Positions 1 to 6,970 of a DNA stretch of 26,946 bases are shown piece after piece. The stretch comes from Blautia sp. (lineage in GTDB: Bacteria; Bacillota; Clostridia; Lachnospirales; Lachnospiraceae). The stretch's first letter is position 1. Each line of letters starts with the position of its first letter. The notes under the pieces were generated by a model that was not told where the DNA came from, did no database searches, and worked only from the letters and a program-made list of their open reading frames with translations. A program made the translations under genes and the position numbers. The stretch lies in the NCBI GenBank assembly GCA_030841965.1, contig JAUUSJ010000047.1:1-26946 (forward strand). Reading direction: 5' to 3'.

Positions 1-82
1 AGCGGCAAAAATCAGCGTATGTCGAAAAACCGTGGGAACGAACGTGTTTTTAGAGAACATATCGACGGACTCTCTTAGCGTC
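1..82 (-). repeat. Dispersed structured element, partial copy A
   Basis: Partial copy, cut by the window start, of the 215-bp element seen complete at 5180-5394 and 6971-7185. Read on the minus strand it begins with the head GACGCTAAGAGAG (82 to 70), then a 14-nt arm TCCGTCGATATGTT, then the conserved core containing ACACGTTCGTTCCCACG. The arm differs from those of the two complete copies but matches the copy at 26881-26946. It lies 53 bp beyond the stop of the sorC-type regulator, with its head toward that stop. Confidence 0.85.
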
Positions 83-135
83 AACTTTCATCCCCTCAAC
101 TTCCAACTCTCTTATCATCAACTTCCATTATCCCC

Positions 136-1086
136 TCAATTACTCTCCACCGTCAACAACGTCCTTCCCAACTCTTCATCCGCATAAAGATAATCCACAA
201 ATCCCCCTTCAATTGCCCCATGAAGAGCCCTTGACTTTTCCTTCCCAGAAGCAATACAAATCTTCTCAGGAATCTGCTGTATCTTCTCAAGCGGAAGACT
301 AATCCTTCTCTTCGACAGTTCTTGGTCTATGATATTCCCATTATAATCAAAATATCCAGAAGCAATATCTCCAACGGCTCCCCTTTCCAATAGCCGCTCA
401 TACATTCCATTATCCAAAAATCCAGACTTGCTCATAATCGAATCCTTACTCATAACACCAACACTAAAAATCGCCACATTACATTGCTCTGCCAACTCCA
501 ATACCTTCTTCACCCCAGAGTCATTCCGAAGCATATCAGCCATCTGAACATCATCCACAACAGCAGGCGTCGGAATCGTATACCCCTGTCCTCCAGTAGC
601 AGTAATCAATGCATTCACCATGGCATCGGCTCCCTTGGCAATCGCCACCTCTGCAGAGCGACCATTTATCTGAATCACTTTAATATCTTCCAATTCCATC
701 TTACCAATACAGGAGGCGAGACATTTCATCGTCCTTCCCCAAGCCGTCCCGATAATCATCCCAGACTGCAAATAGTTCTGAAGAAAGGCAGATGCCGCCT
801 TGCAAGTATCCAATAAAACCGCCTGCGGGTCCTCAATAATAACTGGCGTAATCACAACATCTCTCAGTCCATACCTCCTCTTGATTTCCTTCGCAAGCTC
901 ATCCTCCGACAAAAATGAATAATCAATAGAAATATTGACATACCCAGATTCCATGGCGCGGTTAATCATTCTGCTGACCGTGGGAACAGAGACACCCTCC
1001 TGCTCAGCGATATCTTTCTGACTCATATGTTGTATATAATATTTTCCTGTGATGCGAAGCATCTGTACTAATTTATCCTTATTCAT
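136..1086 (-). CDS. SorC/DeoR-family sugar-responsive transcriptional regulator
   Basis: 316-residue regulator. An N-terminal helix-turn-helix (about residues 20-55, with SQKDIAEQEGVSVPTVSRM) is followed by a sugar-phosphate-binding domain of the SorC family (about 60-312). Family members bind DNA as tetramers and respond to a phosphorylated sugar or polyol. It is divergent from the EIICB/EIIBA/dehydrogenase operon at 1459-5073 and is probably its local regulator. The start fits the family N-terminus (MNKDKLVQMLR). It has no Shine-Dalgarno sequence, and a good promoter -10 ends 6 bp before the ATG, so the mRNA looks leaderless. The substrate cannot be read from the sequence. The family call is firm; the specific function is inferred. 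Confidence 0.9.
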   Translation of the reverse strand: MNKDKLVQMLRITGKYYIQHMSQKDIAEQEGVSVPTVSRMINRAMESGYVNISIDYSFLSEDELAKEIKRRYGLRDVVITPVIIEDPQAVLLDTCKAASAFLQNYLQSGMIIGTAWGRTMKCLASCIGKMELEDIKVIQINGRSAEVAIAKGADAMVNALITATGGQGYTIPTPAVVDDVQMADMLRNDSGVKKVLELAEQCNVAIFSVGVMSKDSIMSKSGFLDNGMYERLLERGAVGDIASGYFDYNGNIIDQELSKRRISLPLEKIQQIPEKICIASGKEKSRALHGAIEGGFVDYLYADEELGRTLLTVESN

Positions 1087-1092
1087 AAGTTC

Positions 1093-1121
1093 ATTGTATC
1101 GTATGCCAACAAATTCGTCAA
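1093..1121 (-). promoter_or_regulatory. Promoter of the sorC-type gene, predicted leaderless
   Basis: On the minus strand, TTGACG (1121-1116), a 17-nt spacer and TACAAT (1098-1093) form a near-consensus sigma-A promoter. The ATG is at 1086-1084, so transcription should start at or one base before the initiation codon. Two related direct repeats, ATTGACGGATTGG (1145-1133) and ATTGACGAATTTGTTGG (1122-1106), overlap and flank the -35 and could be an autoregulatory operator. Confidence 0.65.
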
Positions 1122-1174
1122 TCCAAATATTACCAATCCGTCAATTTTCCCATCCTCATCTCCGCCTTACACCC

Positions 1175-1240
1175 TTGAAAATGAAAATATTTTCAAAAAT
1201 CACATAAAAATAACAATAAAAATAAAAATATTTTCAAAAA
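1175..1240. promoter_or_regulatory. Paired operator-like sites upstream of the polyol PTS operon
   Basis: An inverted repeat, TTGAAAAT-6 nt-ATTTTCAA, spans 1175-1196. The 16-mer AAAATATTTTCAAAAA occurs at 1184-1199 and again exactly at 1225-1240, a 41-bp offset, about four helical turns. The second copy ends four bases before the -35 of the operon promoter. This placement suits binding by an oligomeric regulator such as the adjacent SorC-type protein. The region is AT-rich, so chance similarity is possible. Confidence 0.45.
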
Positions 1241-1244
1241 ATGG

Positions 1245-1273
1245 TTGACTTTTACTAGAATATTTGTTATAGT
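1245..1273 (+). promoter_or_regulatory. Promoter of the polyol PTS operon
   Basis: TTGACT (1245-1250), a 17-nt spacer and TATAGT (1268-1273). Transcription would start near 1280, giving a leader of about 180 nt before the EIICB gene. The leader contains two hairpins: GTCAGC/GCTGAC at 1311-1329, and CTGTCTG/CAGGCAG at about 1382-1400. Neither is followed by a T-run, and I recognise no riboswitch. Confidence 0.7.
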
Positions 1274-1458
1274 AAATACATCAAAAGGATATCCAATTTA
1301 GACTTAAGTCAGCAGAGGAAGCTGACATCCAAGAACGGAATTAGAACAGGCTTATTAAGCGATGTAGAATGCTTCCAGAAGCTGTCTGTAAAGCAGGCAG
1401 TTACGATATAGAAAATCTTATATAAAGAAAATTTATATAATGTACAGAGGAGGTTATT

Positions 1459-2904
1459 ATGGAACAAAAAACATCTATATCTCAGAAACTCCAAAAGTTC
1501 GGAGCGTTTCTAGCTGGTATGGTTATACCCAATATCGGCGCATTTATCGGATTTGGCCTGATTACTGCATTTTTCCTAGAAACTGGATGGGCGCCAGATG
1601 AGAGACTTGCAACATTGATTACACCGATTTTGAACAGTTTACTTCCAGTGCTGATTGCTCATACAGGTGGAAAGATGGTAGGAGGCGACCGAGGAGGTGT
1701 ACTCGGTGCATTCGTAACACTCGGTGCGATTATAGCAGTGGAGGGAACTCCTATGTTTATGGCAGCCATGATTCTTGGACCGTTTTCTGGTTGGATTATC
1801 AAGAAGTTCGACCATGCAATTGACGGGAAGATTCCTGGTGGATTTGAGATGATTGTGAATAACTTTTCACTTGGAATCATCGGTGCAATTCTCTGTTGCT
1901 TTGCTTACCTCATTTTTGGACCGATTATGGATACAGTGACATCTGTCCTTACAAATGGAGTAAACTGGATTATTGCACACAATGCTCTTCCACTTGCATC
2001 CATCTTCGTAGAGCCAGCCAAAGTTTTATTCTTAAATAACGCTCTTGACCATGGAATTTTTGGACCAATTGGTTATGAGCAGGTAAAGACGATAGGACAT
2101 TCCGCATTATTTATGCTTGTTCCTAACCCAGGACCAGGACTTGGACTTTTGCTTGCATACTGGTTCTTTGGAAAGGGAGAGATGAAAGATGCCGCTCCTG
2201 GAATGATTTTAATTCATTTCTTCGGTGGAATTCATGAAGTTTATTTCCCATATGTACTGTCCAATCCAATCACTTTGATTGGTATGATTGCAGCTGGTAT
2301 CACAGCAACGGGAACACTCACATTATTAGACGTCGGAACAGTTGCGACTCCTTCTCCAGGAAGTATTTTCTCCGTCATCGCATTGTCTCCACCAGATGGA
2401 ATGCTCGGTGTACTTTTAGCTGTCGCTCTCTCCTGTATTGTATCGTTCTTGCTTAATTCTATCTTTGTAAAGATGCAGTATAGCAAGAAAGGCGAGGTAG
2501 CGATGTCAAAGACAGCGATTTCCGTAGATGAGATAACTGGTTCTTCTGTTGGAACAAATATGAGCAGTTCTTCTACAGCAACACGTGCTCTCACAGTAGA
2601 TGAGTTAGACCTTAGCGATATTAATCTTATCGTAGTGGCATGCGATGCAGGAATGGGTTCTTCCGCTATGAGCGCAGCCGCATTGAAAAAGAAAGTAAAG
2701 GCAGCAGGACTTCCTATGGATGTTGTAAATTATGCAATTTCTAAGATTCCTCCAGAGGCAGACCTTGTCATTACCCACGAAAAATTGACTGGTACGGCGA
2801 TTGCTGCACAACCGAATAAGCAGCATCTTTCCATCAGCAATTATCTAAAAGCGCCAGAATATGATGAGCTTGTTGAGAGACTTCTCGATGAGCGTGATAG
2901 TTGA
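1459..2904 (+). CDS. mtlA: PTS mannitol-type transporter subunit IICB
   Basis: 481-residue membrane permease of the phosphotransferase system that imports and phosphorylates a hexitol or related polyol. The EIIC domain (about 1-345) carries GGIHE at 256-260, the substrate-site motif, and MtlA-like stretches such as IPGGFEMIVNNFS and PNPGPGLGLLLAYWF. A Ser/Thr-rich linker leads to a cytoplasmic EIIB domain (about 388-478) with phospho-accepting Cys395 in ACDAGMGSSAM. No EIIA is fused; it is supplied by the next gene, 27 bp downstream. The start has AGAGGAGG upstream. Mannitol is the best family guess, but the neighbouring dehydrogenase is not MtlD, so another polyol is possible. Confidence 0.93.
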   Translation: MEQKTSISQKLQKFGAFLAGMVIPNIGAFIGFGLITAFFLETGWAPDERLATLITPILNSLLPVLIAHTGGKMVGGDRGGVLGAFVTLGAIIAVEGTPMFMAAMILGPFSGWIIKKFDHAIDGKIPGGFEMIVNNFSLGIIGAILCCFAYLIFGPIMDTVTSVLTNGVNWIIAHNALPLASIFVEPAKVLFLNNALDHGIFGPIGYEQVKTIGHSALFMLVPNPGPGLGLLLAYWFFGKGEMKDAAPGMILIHFFGGIHEVYFPYVLSNPITLIGMIAAGITATGTLTLLDVGTVATPSPGSIFSVIALSPPDGMLGVLLAVALSCIVSFLLNSIFVKMQYSKKGEVAMSKTAISVDEITGSSVGTNMSSSSTATRALTVDELDLSDINLIVVACDAGMGSSAMSAAALKKKVKAAGLPMDVVNYAISKIPPEADLVITHEKLTGTAIAAQPNKQHLSISNYLKAPEYDELVERLLDERDS

Positions 2905-2931
2905 GGATAGGAAGAGAGGAGGAAGTACGCT

Positions 2932-3927
2932 ATGATTACGACAATTATTGTTATACTTACAGTCATCATTGTAGGTGGTGTTATAATTGCGGACTATTTT
3001 AAGACAAAAGAAGAGAAGGAACAGCAAGCTGCTATGGAAGAAGCAAGAGCAGCAAGAAGAGCAGCGAAGGCAAAAGAAAAGGAACTTGCCACAGTAAAGG
3101 TAAAAGATGACAGTAAAGAGACAAAAGAGGTAGCTACTACGAATGCACGTAAGGAAACAGCTGACGGACGAACCGTAGACCTTCGTACCTTAAATCAGAT
3201 TATATTTGCCTGTGATGCAGGTATGGGTTCTTCGGCGATGGGAGCAATCGTGCTTCAGAAAAAGCTCGAAGCTGTAGGATTAAGCAGTGTCACCGTCTCT
3301 CACTGTGGTATGGCTGAAATCCCAGAAGGAAGCAGATATATTGTCTGCCCAAAAGAGATGGCGATTGAGATAGCGGATAATCATAGGATAGCTCGTATTA
3401 TCCCTATTGATAATTTCCTAGACGCACCAGAGTACGAGAAAATCGTAGAGGAGTTTGTAAATGCTCGTGTCAATGCGAATAAAAATGCAGACGCCGAAGA
3501 TTATCATGGTGGTGTCTTACTAAAGAAAAATATCAGATTAAATCTTCCATCTAAGAAGAAAGAAGAAGTAATCAGAGATATCGGAAATGCCCTTGTTGAA
3601 TGTGGTTATGTCACACCAAAGTATGTAGATGGCATGGTCGCAAAAGAAGATGTATTTAATACTTGCCTTGGCAATCTTTTAGCTCTTCCTCATGGAATTG
3701 AGAGTGTCATTGGTGAGATAAAGAACTCAGGTTTGGCTATCTTTTCTTACCCTGATGGTGTAGACTGGGGAGAGGGTCAGACAGTAAAACTGGTCATCGC
3801 AGTCGCATCCGCCGGTGATGAACATATTGAGACGCTCGGTAAGATTGCAGGAAACTGCGGTTCAGAGGAAGAAGTAGAAGAAATTTTAAAGATGAGTGTG
3901 GATCAAATCTATGATTTGTTTGCATAA
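2932..3927 (+). CDS. Membrane-tethered PTS EIIB-EIIA, mannitol type
   Basis: 331 residues. One N-terminal transmembrane helix (about 2-21) is followed by Lys/Arg residues, so the rest should be cytoplasmic. A charged, coiled-coil-like spacer (about 24-75) leads to an EIIB domain (about 87-175) with Cys94 in ACDAGMGSSAM, and then an EIIA domain of the mannitol/fructose type (about 184-331) with phospho-His254 in LPHG. It would take phosphate from HPr and pass it to EIIC. The preceding permease already has its own EIIB, so the operon encodes two EIIB domains and one EIIA. The start has an AGAGGAGG-type site. The domain calls are firm; the role of the second EIIB is unclear. Confidence 0.9.
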   Translation: MITTIIVILTVIIVGGVIIADYFKTKEEKEQQAAMEEARAARRAAKAKEKELATVKVKDDSKETKEVATTNARKETADGRTVDLRTLNQIIFACDAGMGSSAMGAIVLQKKLEAVGLSSVTVSHCGMAEIPEGSRYIVCPKEMAIEIADNHRIARIIPIDNFLDAPEYEKIVEEFVNARVNANKNADAEDYHGGVLLKKNIRLNLPSKKKEEVIRDIGNALVECGYVTPKYVDGMVAKEDVFNTCLGNLLALPHGIESVIGEIKNSGLAIFSYPDGVDWGEGQTVKLVIAVASAGDEHIETLGKIAGNCGSEEEVEEILKMSVDQIYDLFA

Positions 3928-4026
3928 ATAGAATTCCCCTTGGAGGGAGGATACTGGGGATGAGATAGTTTATCCCAAGATAATACATATTATTAATTAT
4001 TAATTGAATTGAATGGAGGAAATAAA

Positions 4027-5073
4027 ATGAGTGTTATAACTTTTGTATGTGCAGGACAGATGAATTCAGCAATTACTTTTCCAGCTTTTGAAAATGGTCA
4101 TGAGGTACGTTTGGTAGGTTCACCATTAGACAGAGATATTATTGACGGTCTTAGAAAAGACAATTACCATATTACTTTGAAGAGAACACTTCACGATGGA
4201 ATTAAATATTATCAGATTGAAGAATTAGAGGAGGCTTTAAAGGGAGCAGACTTGATTTTAGGCGGTGTGAGCAGCTTTGGTCTTGACTGGTTCTGTGATG
4301 AGATTCTTCCAGTACTTCCAGAAGATGTTCCACTGCTTACAGTAACAAAGGGAATGGTTGATTTAGATGACGGTACATTAGTTCCATATCCAACTATTTT
4401 TGAGCAGAGACAGCCAGAAGGAAAACATATTAATTTTAATGCGATTGGTGGACCATGTACAAGCTATGAGCTTGCAGACCATGATGACAGCCATGTAGCT
4501 TTCTGTGGAAAGGATATGGAGACATTAAAATATATCAAATCTCTTCTTGCATGTGACTATTATCATATTAGTTTATCCACAGATGTTGTCGGAGTAGAAT
4601 GTGCTGTAGCGATGAAAAATGCATATGCACTTGGAGTTTCTCTCTCAGTTGGTCTTGCTGAGAAGAGAGATAATAAGATTGGTGCGGTTCATTATAATTC
4701 ACAGGCTGCATTATTTGGACAGGGTGTGAAAGAGATGATTCAATTATTGGAATTAATCGGCGGTGGTGCTGAGAATATTATCCATGGAGCTGGAGACCTT
4801 TATGTTACGGTATTTGGTGGAAGAACGAGAAAGATTGGTACTCTTTTAGGACGTGGATTAAGCTTTGAGCAGGCCATGGAGGAGCTAAAGGGGGTAACTC
4901 TTGAGTCGATTGTAATTGCTACGAGAACAGCTAGGGCAGTGAGAAAGCTTGCGGCAAGAGGGGTAGTATCTTTAGAAGATTATCCGCTTTTGATGCATGT
5001 GGATGATATTATTAATAATGGCGCAGAAGTTGATATTCCATGGGATAAGTTTACGACAGTGATAGAGAAATAA
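4027..5073 (+). CDS. GpsA-like NAD(P)-dependent dehydrogenase, probable polyol-phosphate dehydrogenase
   Basis: 348 residues resembling glycerol-3-phosphate dehydrogenase (GpsA). It has an N-terminal Rossmann domain (about 1-185) and a helical catalytic domain with the invariant Lys197 in MKNAYALG, NSQAALFGQG, and HGAGDLYVT followed by RTRKIG. The dinucleotide loop is altered: CAGQMN (residues 8-13) stands where GpsA has GxGxxG. It is the last gene of the polyol PTS operon, in the place of mtlD, so I infer that it oxidises the imported polyol phosphate. The ATG at 4027 is preferred over an in-frame TTG at 4009 because GGAGG at 4015-4019 lies 7 nt upstream. The 99-bp gap before it holds a GGGAT/ATCCC hairpin. 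Confidence 0.75.
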   Translation: MSVITFVCAGQMNSAITFPAFENGHEVRLVGSPLDRDIIDGLRKDNYHITLKRTLHDGIKYYQIEELEEALKGADLILGGVSSFGLDWFCDEILPVLPEDVPLLTVTKGMVDLDDGTLVPYPTIFEQRQPEGKHINFNAIGGPCTSYELADHDDSHVAFCGKDMETLKYIKSLLACDYYHISLSTDVVGVECAVAMKNAYALGVSLSVGLAEKRDNKIGAVHYNSQAALFGQGVKEMIQLLELIGGGAENIIHGAGDLYVTVFGGRTRKIGTLLGRGLSFEQAMEELKGVTLESIVIATRTARAVRKLAARGVVSLEDYPLLMHVDDIINNGAEVDIPWDKFTTVIEK

Positions 5074-5117
5074 GGGTTTTAAAACTTATTAAAATTTATT
5101 AAAACTTTTTTAAAAAG

Positions 5118-5149
5118 CAGGGTGTATGTGAGTATGCCCTGTTTTTTTT
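5118..5149 (+). terminator. Rho-independent terminator of the polyol PTS operon
   Basis: CAGGG (5118-5122) pairs with CCCTG (5137-5141), extended by two G-T pairs, and is followed by eight T residues. It lies 45 bp after the dehydrogenase stop. Confidence 0.85.
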
Positions 5150-5179
5150 GAGGGGTTTTAGGGGGGAGAGTTGGGGACA

Positions 5180-5394
5180 GACGCTAAGAGAGCAAGGAGA
5201 TATCTGTCCCGCAAACACGTTCGTTCCCACGATTTTTCGACATACGCTGATTTTTGCCGCCTCCCGCAAACTCGCGCCTACGGCACTCAAACAGTGCTCC
5301 AGCGGCAAAGCTAAGCATATCGAAAAATCGCTCCACTCTCTATCGTTTTCGGGGCAGATATCTCCTTGCTCTCTTGGCTGGGTGTTGGCGAAAC
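5180..5394 (+). repeat. Dispersed 215-bp structured element, complete copy B
   Basis: Complete copy, head (GACGCTAAGAGAG) at 5180 and tail (TTGGCTG..GGCGAAAC) ending at 5394. The terminal stem of 24 bp pairs 5183-5206 with 5355-5378. An inner stem pairs 5230-5260 with 5302-5330, and an apical hairpin GCACT/AGTGC spans 5283-5297. Between the stems are conserved unpaired strands, one containing ACACGTTCGTTCCCACG. The same sequence lies inverted at 6971-7185 with the same length. Open frames exist on both strands, but repetition and palindromic structure argue against coding. A second tail-like fragment, TTGGCTGGGTGTCGGTGAAAC minus its last base, begins at 5440. Confidence 0.85.
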
Positions 5395-5505
5395 TTTTTC
5401 CTGTATCTTTATAAATTTGTTCCATAACCCTTGCTATTTTGGCTGGGTGTCGGTGAAACGGTTTGAAATTGGGTTCTTATTGTAATGGCTTAGATATGAA
5501 AATAA

Positions 5506-5535
5506 TTGACATATAAGGGAGAGGGATGTTAAAAT
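5506..5535 (+). promoter_or_regulatory. Probable tadA promoter
   Basis: TTGACA (5506-5511), an 18-nt spacer and TAAAAT (5530-5535). A short AAAATATT/AATATTTT inverted repeat (5531-5550) follows. The leader to tadA would be about 70 nt. Confidence 0.6.
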
Positions 5536-5610
5536 ATTTTCTAATATTTTAGAAGATGGGCGAAATGTTTAGGAGATATAAAAGAATATCAGAAATAAGA
5601 GGGATATAAG

Positions 5611-6123
5611 ATGACGGTAGATGAAAAGTATATGAGAGAAGCTATAAGACAGGCAAAGAAGGCATCAGCAATTGGAGATGTTCCGATTGGTTGTGTTATT
5701 GTGTATGAGGATAAAATTATTGCGAGAGCATATAATAAGAGAAATAAAAATAAAACGACATTGGCTCACGCAGAACTTTTAGCCATAGCAAAGGCGAGTA
5801 AAAAAATGGGTGACTGGCGCCTTGAGGGATGTACGATGTATATTACATTAGAGCCATGCCAAATGTGCGCAGGTGCGATCGTTCAAGCGAGAATACCGAG
5901 AGTTGTGATAGGGAGTCGAAACCCGAAAGCAGGATGTGCAGGTTCCGTCTTAAATCTACTTCAAGTAAAAGAATTTAATCATCAGGTGGAACTTACAGAG
6001 GGAATTTTACAGGAGGAATGTTCTACTATGCTGAGTGATTTTTTTAGAGAACTTAGAAGAGTACAGAAAGAAAAGAAGAGAATGCAAAAAGATTTGGAAA
6101 GTGGATTAAAAAAGGAAGAATGA
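5611..6123 (+). CDS. tadA: tRNA-specific adenosine deaminase TadA
   Basis: 170-residue zinc deaminase that converts the wobble adenosine (A34) of tRNA-Arg(ACG) to inosine. The catalytic motifs are clear: HAE (His53, Glu55) and PCQMC (Cys83, Cys86), with the family-typical GDVPIGCVIV and GSRNPKAGCAGSVLNLL. The C-terminus ends in a Lys-rich helix. The SRP RNA gene lies downstream, as often near tadA in Firmicutes, but here on the opposite strand and without dnaX. The start follows a GAGGG site 8 nt upstream. Confidence 0.95.
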   Translation: MTVDEKYMREAIRQAKKASAIGDVPIGCVIVYEDKIIARAYNKRNKNKTTLAHAELLAIAKASKKMGDWRLEGCTMYITLEPCQMCAGAIVQARIPRVVIGSRNPKAGCAGSVLNLLQVKEFNHQVELTEGILQEECSTMLSDFFRELRRVQKEKKRMQKDLESGLKKEE

Positions 6124-6203
6124 AGTTAGGACAGAATATAATATAAAATGTCCACAGATGTGAAGTTGAACTGTTTCAGTTTGAGGGTTATTTTCATACT
6201 TAT

Positions 6204-6230
6204 AAAAAAAGAATGGATACTTCCATTCTA
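6204..6230 (-). terminator. Terminator of ffs
   Basis: On the minus strand, AGAATGGA, a 4-nt loop and TCCATTCT are followed by a run of seven T residues. It is about 35 bp beyond the predicted mature 3' end of the SRP RNA. There is no T-run on the plus strand, so it should not serve tadA. Confidence 0.8.
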
Positions 6231-6261
6231 ATAAATTGATACAAATTTATTTATTATTTAT

Positions 6262-6545
6262 TAATCCGTGCGGATTGCTTTGAACGACTACTCACAGACG
6301 TAACCTCTACAGTTAACTCAGTCCAGGCACCCTCGCGTCACACGAGATGACTTACTTAGTGCTGCTTCATTCCTGACCTGACACGGTTCATAAGGTCCCG
6401 TTGCGCAAGACCCAAACGTCAACGCCACTTATAAAGGGCAGCTCCACAAGTAGAAGTCCTAGGCATATCCATCACCCCTGCTGTAGCGGATTGCAGGCGA
6501 CAGGGCACCGCTATCTCCCCGGTTGCACGGAAGCTTTAAGACTTG
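6262..6545 (-). ncRNA. ffs: Signal recognition particle RNA, large Firmicute type (scRNA)
   Basis: Minus-strand RNA of about 280 nt, the RNA core of SRP, which with Ffh targets membrane and secreted proteins. The conserved domain IV motif GTCAGGTCAGGAATGAAGCA lies at 6382-6363. The 5' part (about 6540-6480: GCTTCCGTGCAACCGG, GGTAG-like, GGTGCCCTG) and the GTTGACGTTTGGGTC block match the Bacillus subtilis scr layout, including the Alu-like domain. The 5' CCGTGC and 3' GCACGG ends pair and fix the boundaries to within a few bases. A strong promoter (6607-6579) and a terminator (6230-6204) frame it. Confidence 0.93.
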
Positions 6546-6578
6546 ATTAGTAAAATGTATCACTTAGATACTCCGTCT

Positions 6579-6607
6579 ATTCTATACTAAATTTGTTGTT
6601 ATGTCAA
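6579..6607 (-). promoter_or_regulatory. Strong promoter of ffs
   Basis: On the minus strand, TTGACA (6607-6602), a 17-nt spacer and TAGAAT (6584-6579). Transcription should start near 6572, about 27 nt before the predicted mature 5' end, so 5' processing is expected. Confidence 0.8.
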
Positions 6608-6794
6608 GTTTTTTTTCTCATCTGTAAAATATTGGTTAGTCAAATAAATTTTGTGCTATCTACTTTACCGTCTCATCTCACTCTCAATATACCATTATAT
6701 TTCACTTAGAGCCCTAATTTACAAGGAAACTCTTAACATTGTACTATGTTTTACTGAAACAAAAAAGAGGAAAATTATAGAAAACACTCCTAAT

Positions 6795-6945
6795 TTTTAA
6801 CAGTGAACTACTCGGCAACAAGTTACCGAGCTTCCTGCTTCATCCACCGTTGCTTGGTAAATACGAAAAACTGTATTTGCCAAGTCTTACATAGTGTCCA
6901 CAGGTGTGAATTCGGATACAAGTAACCGAGAATTCCCATCCTAAT
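6795..6945 (-). mobile_element. IS200/IS605-like remnant or palindrome-associated element (PATE-like)
   Basis: On the minus strand, GGTGGATGAAGCAGGAAGC followed by the hairpin CTCGGTAACTTGTTGCCGAG (6830-6811) and TAGTTCAC resembles the right end of IS200/IS605 elements that carry tnpB, where the guide-RNA scaffold ends. A hairpin with an 11-bp stem including a G-T pair (6883-6854) lies upstream. A second hairpin of nearly the same sequence as the end hairpin (6935-6908) lies at the other side in the same sense, as the two subterminal palindromes of this superfamily do. No transposase frame is present. I rely on remembered end sequences, so the family assignment is moderate. Confidence 0.5.
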
Positions 6946-6970
6946 TTCTTAAATTTTAATATCCTATTAT

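Noticed and set aside
484..816. Plus-strand frame opposite the sorC-type gene.
   Set aside because: It is a shadow of a well-supported gene, with no ribosome binding site and a low-quality protein sequence.
1280..1458. Riboswitch in the leader of the polyol PTS operon.
   Set aside because: Two small hairpins are present, but there is no terminator or sequestered ribosome binding site and no known motif.
5099..5425. Open frames of 88 and 108 codons on both strands over the repeat at 5180-5394.
   Set aside because: They lie in a palindromic repeat whose other copies do not keep the frames, and they lack ribosome binding sites.
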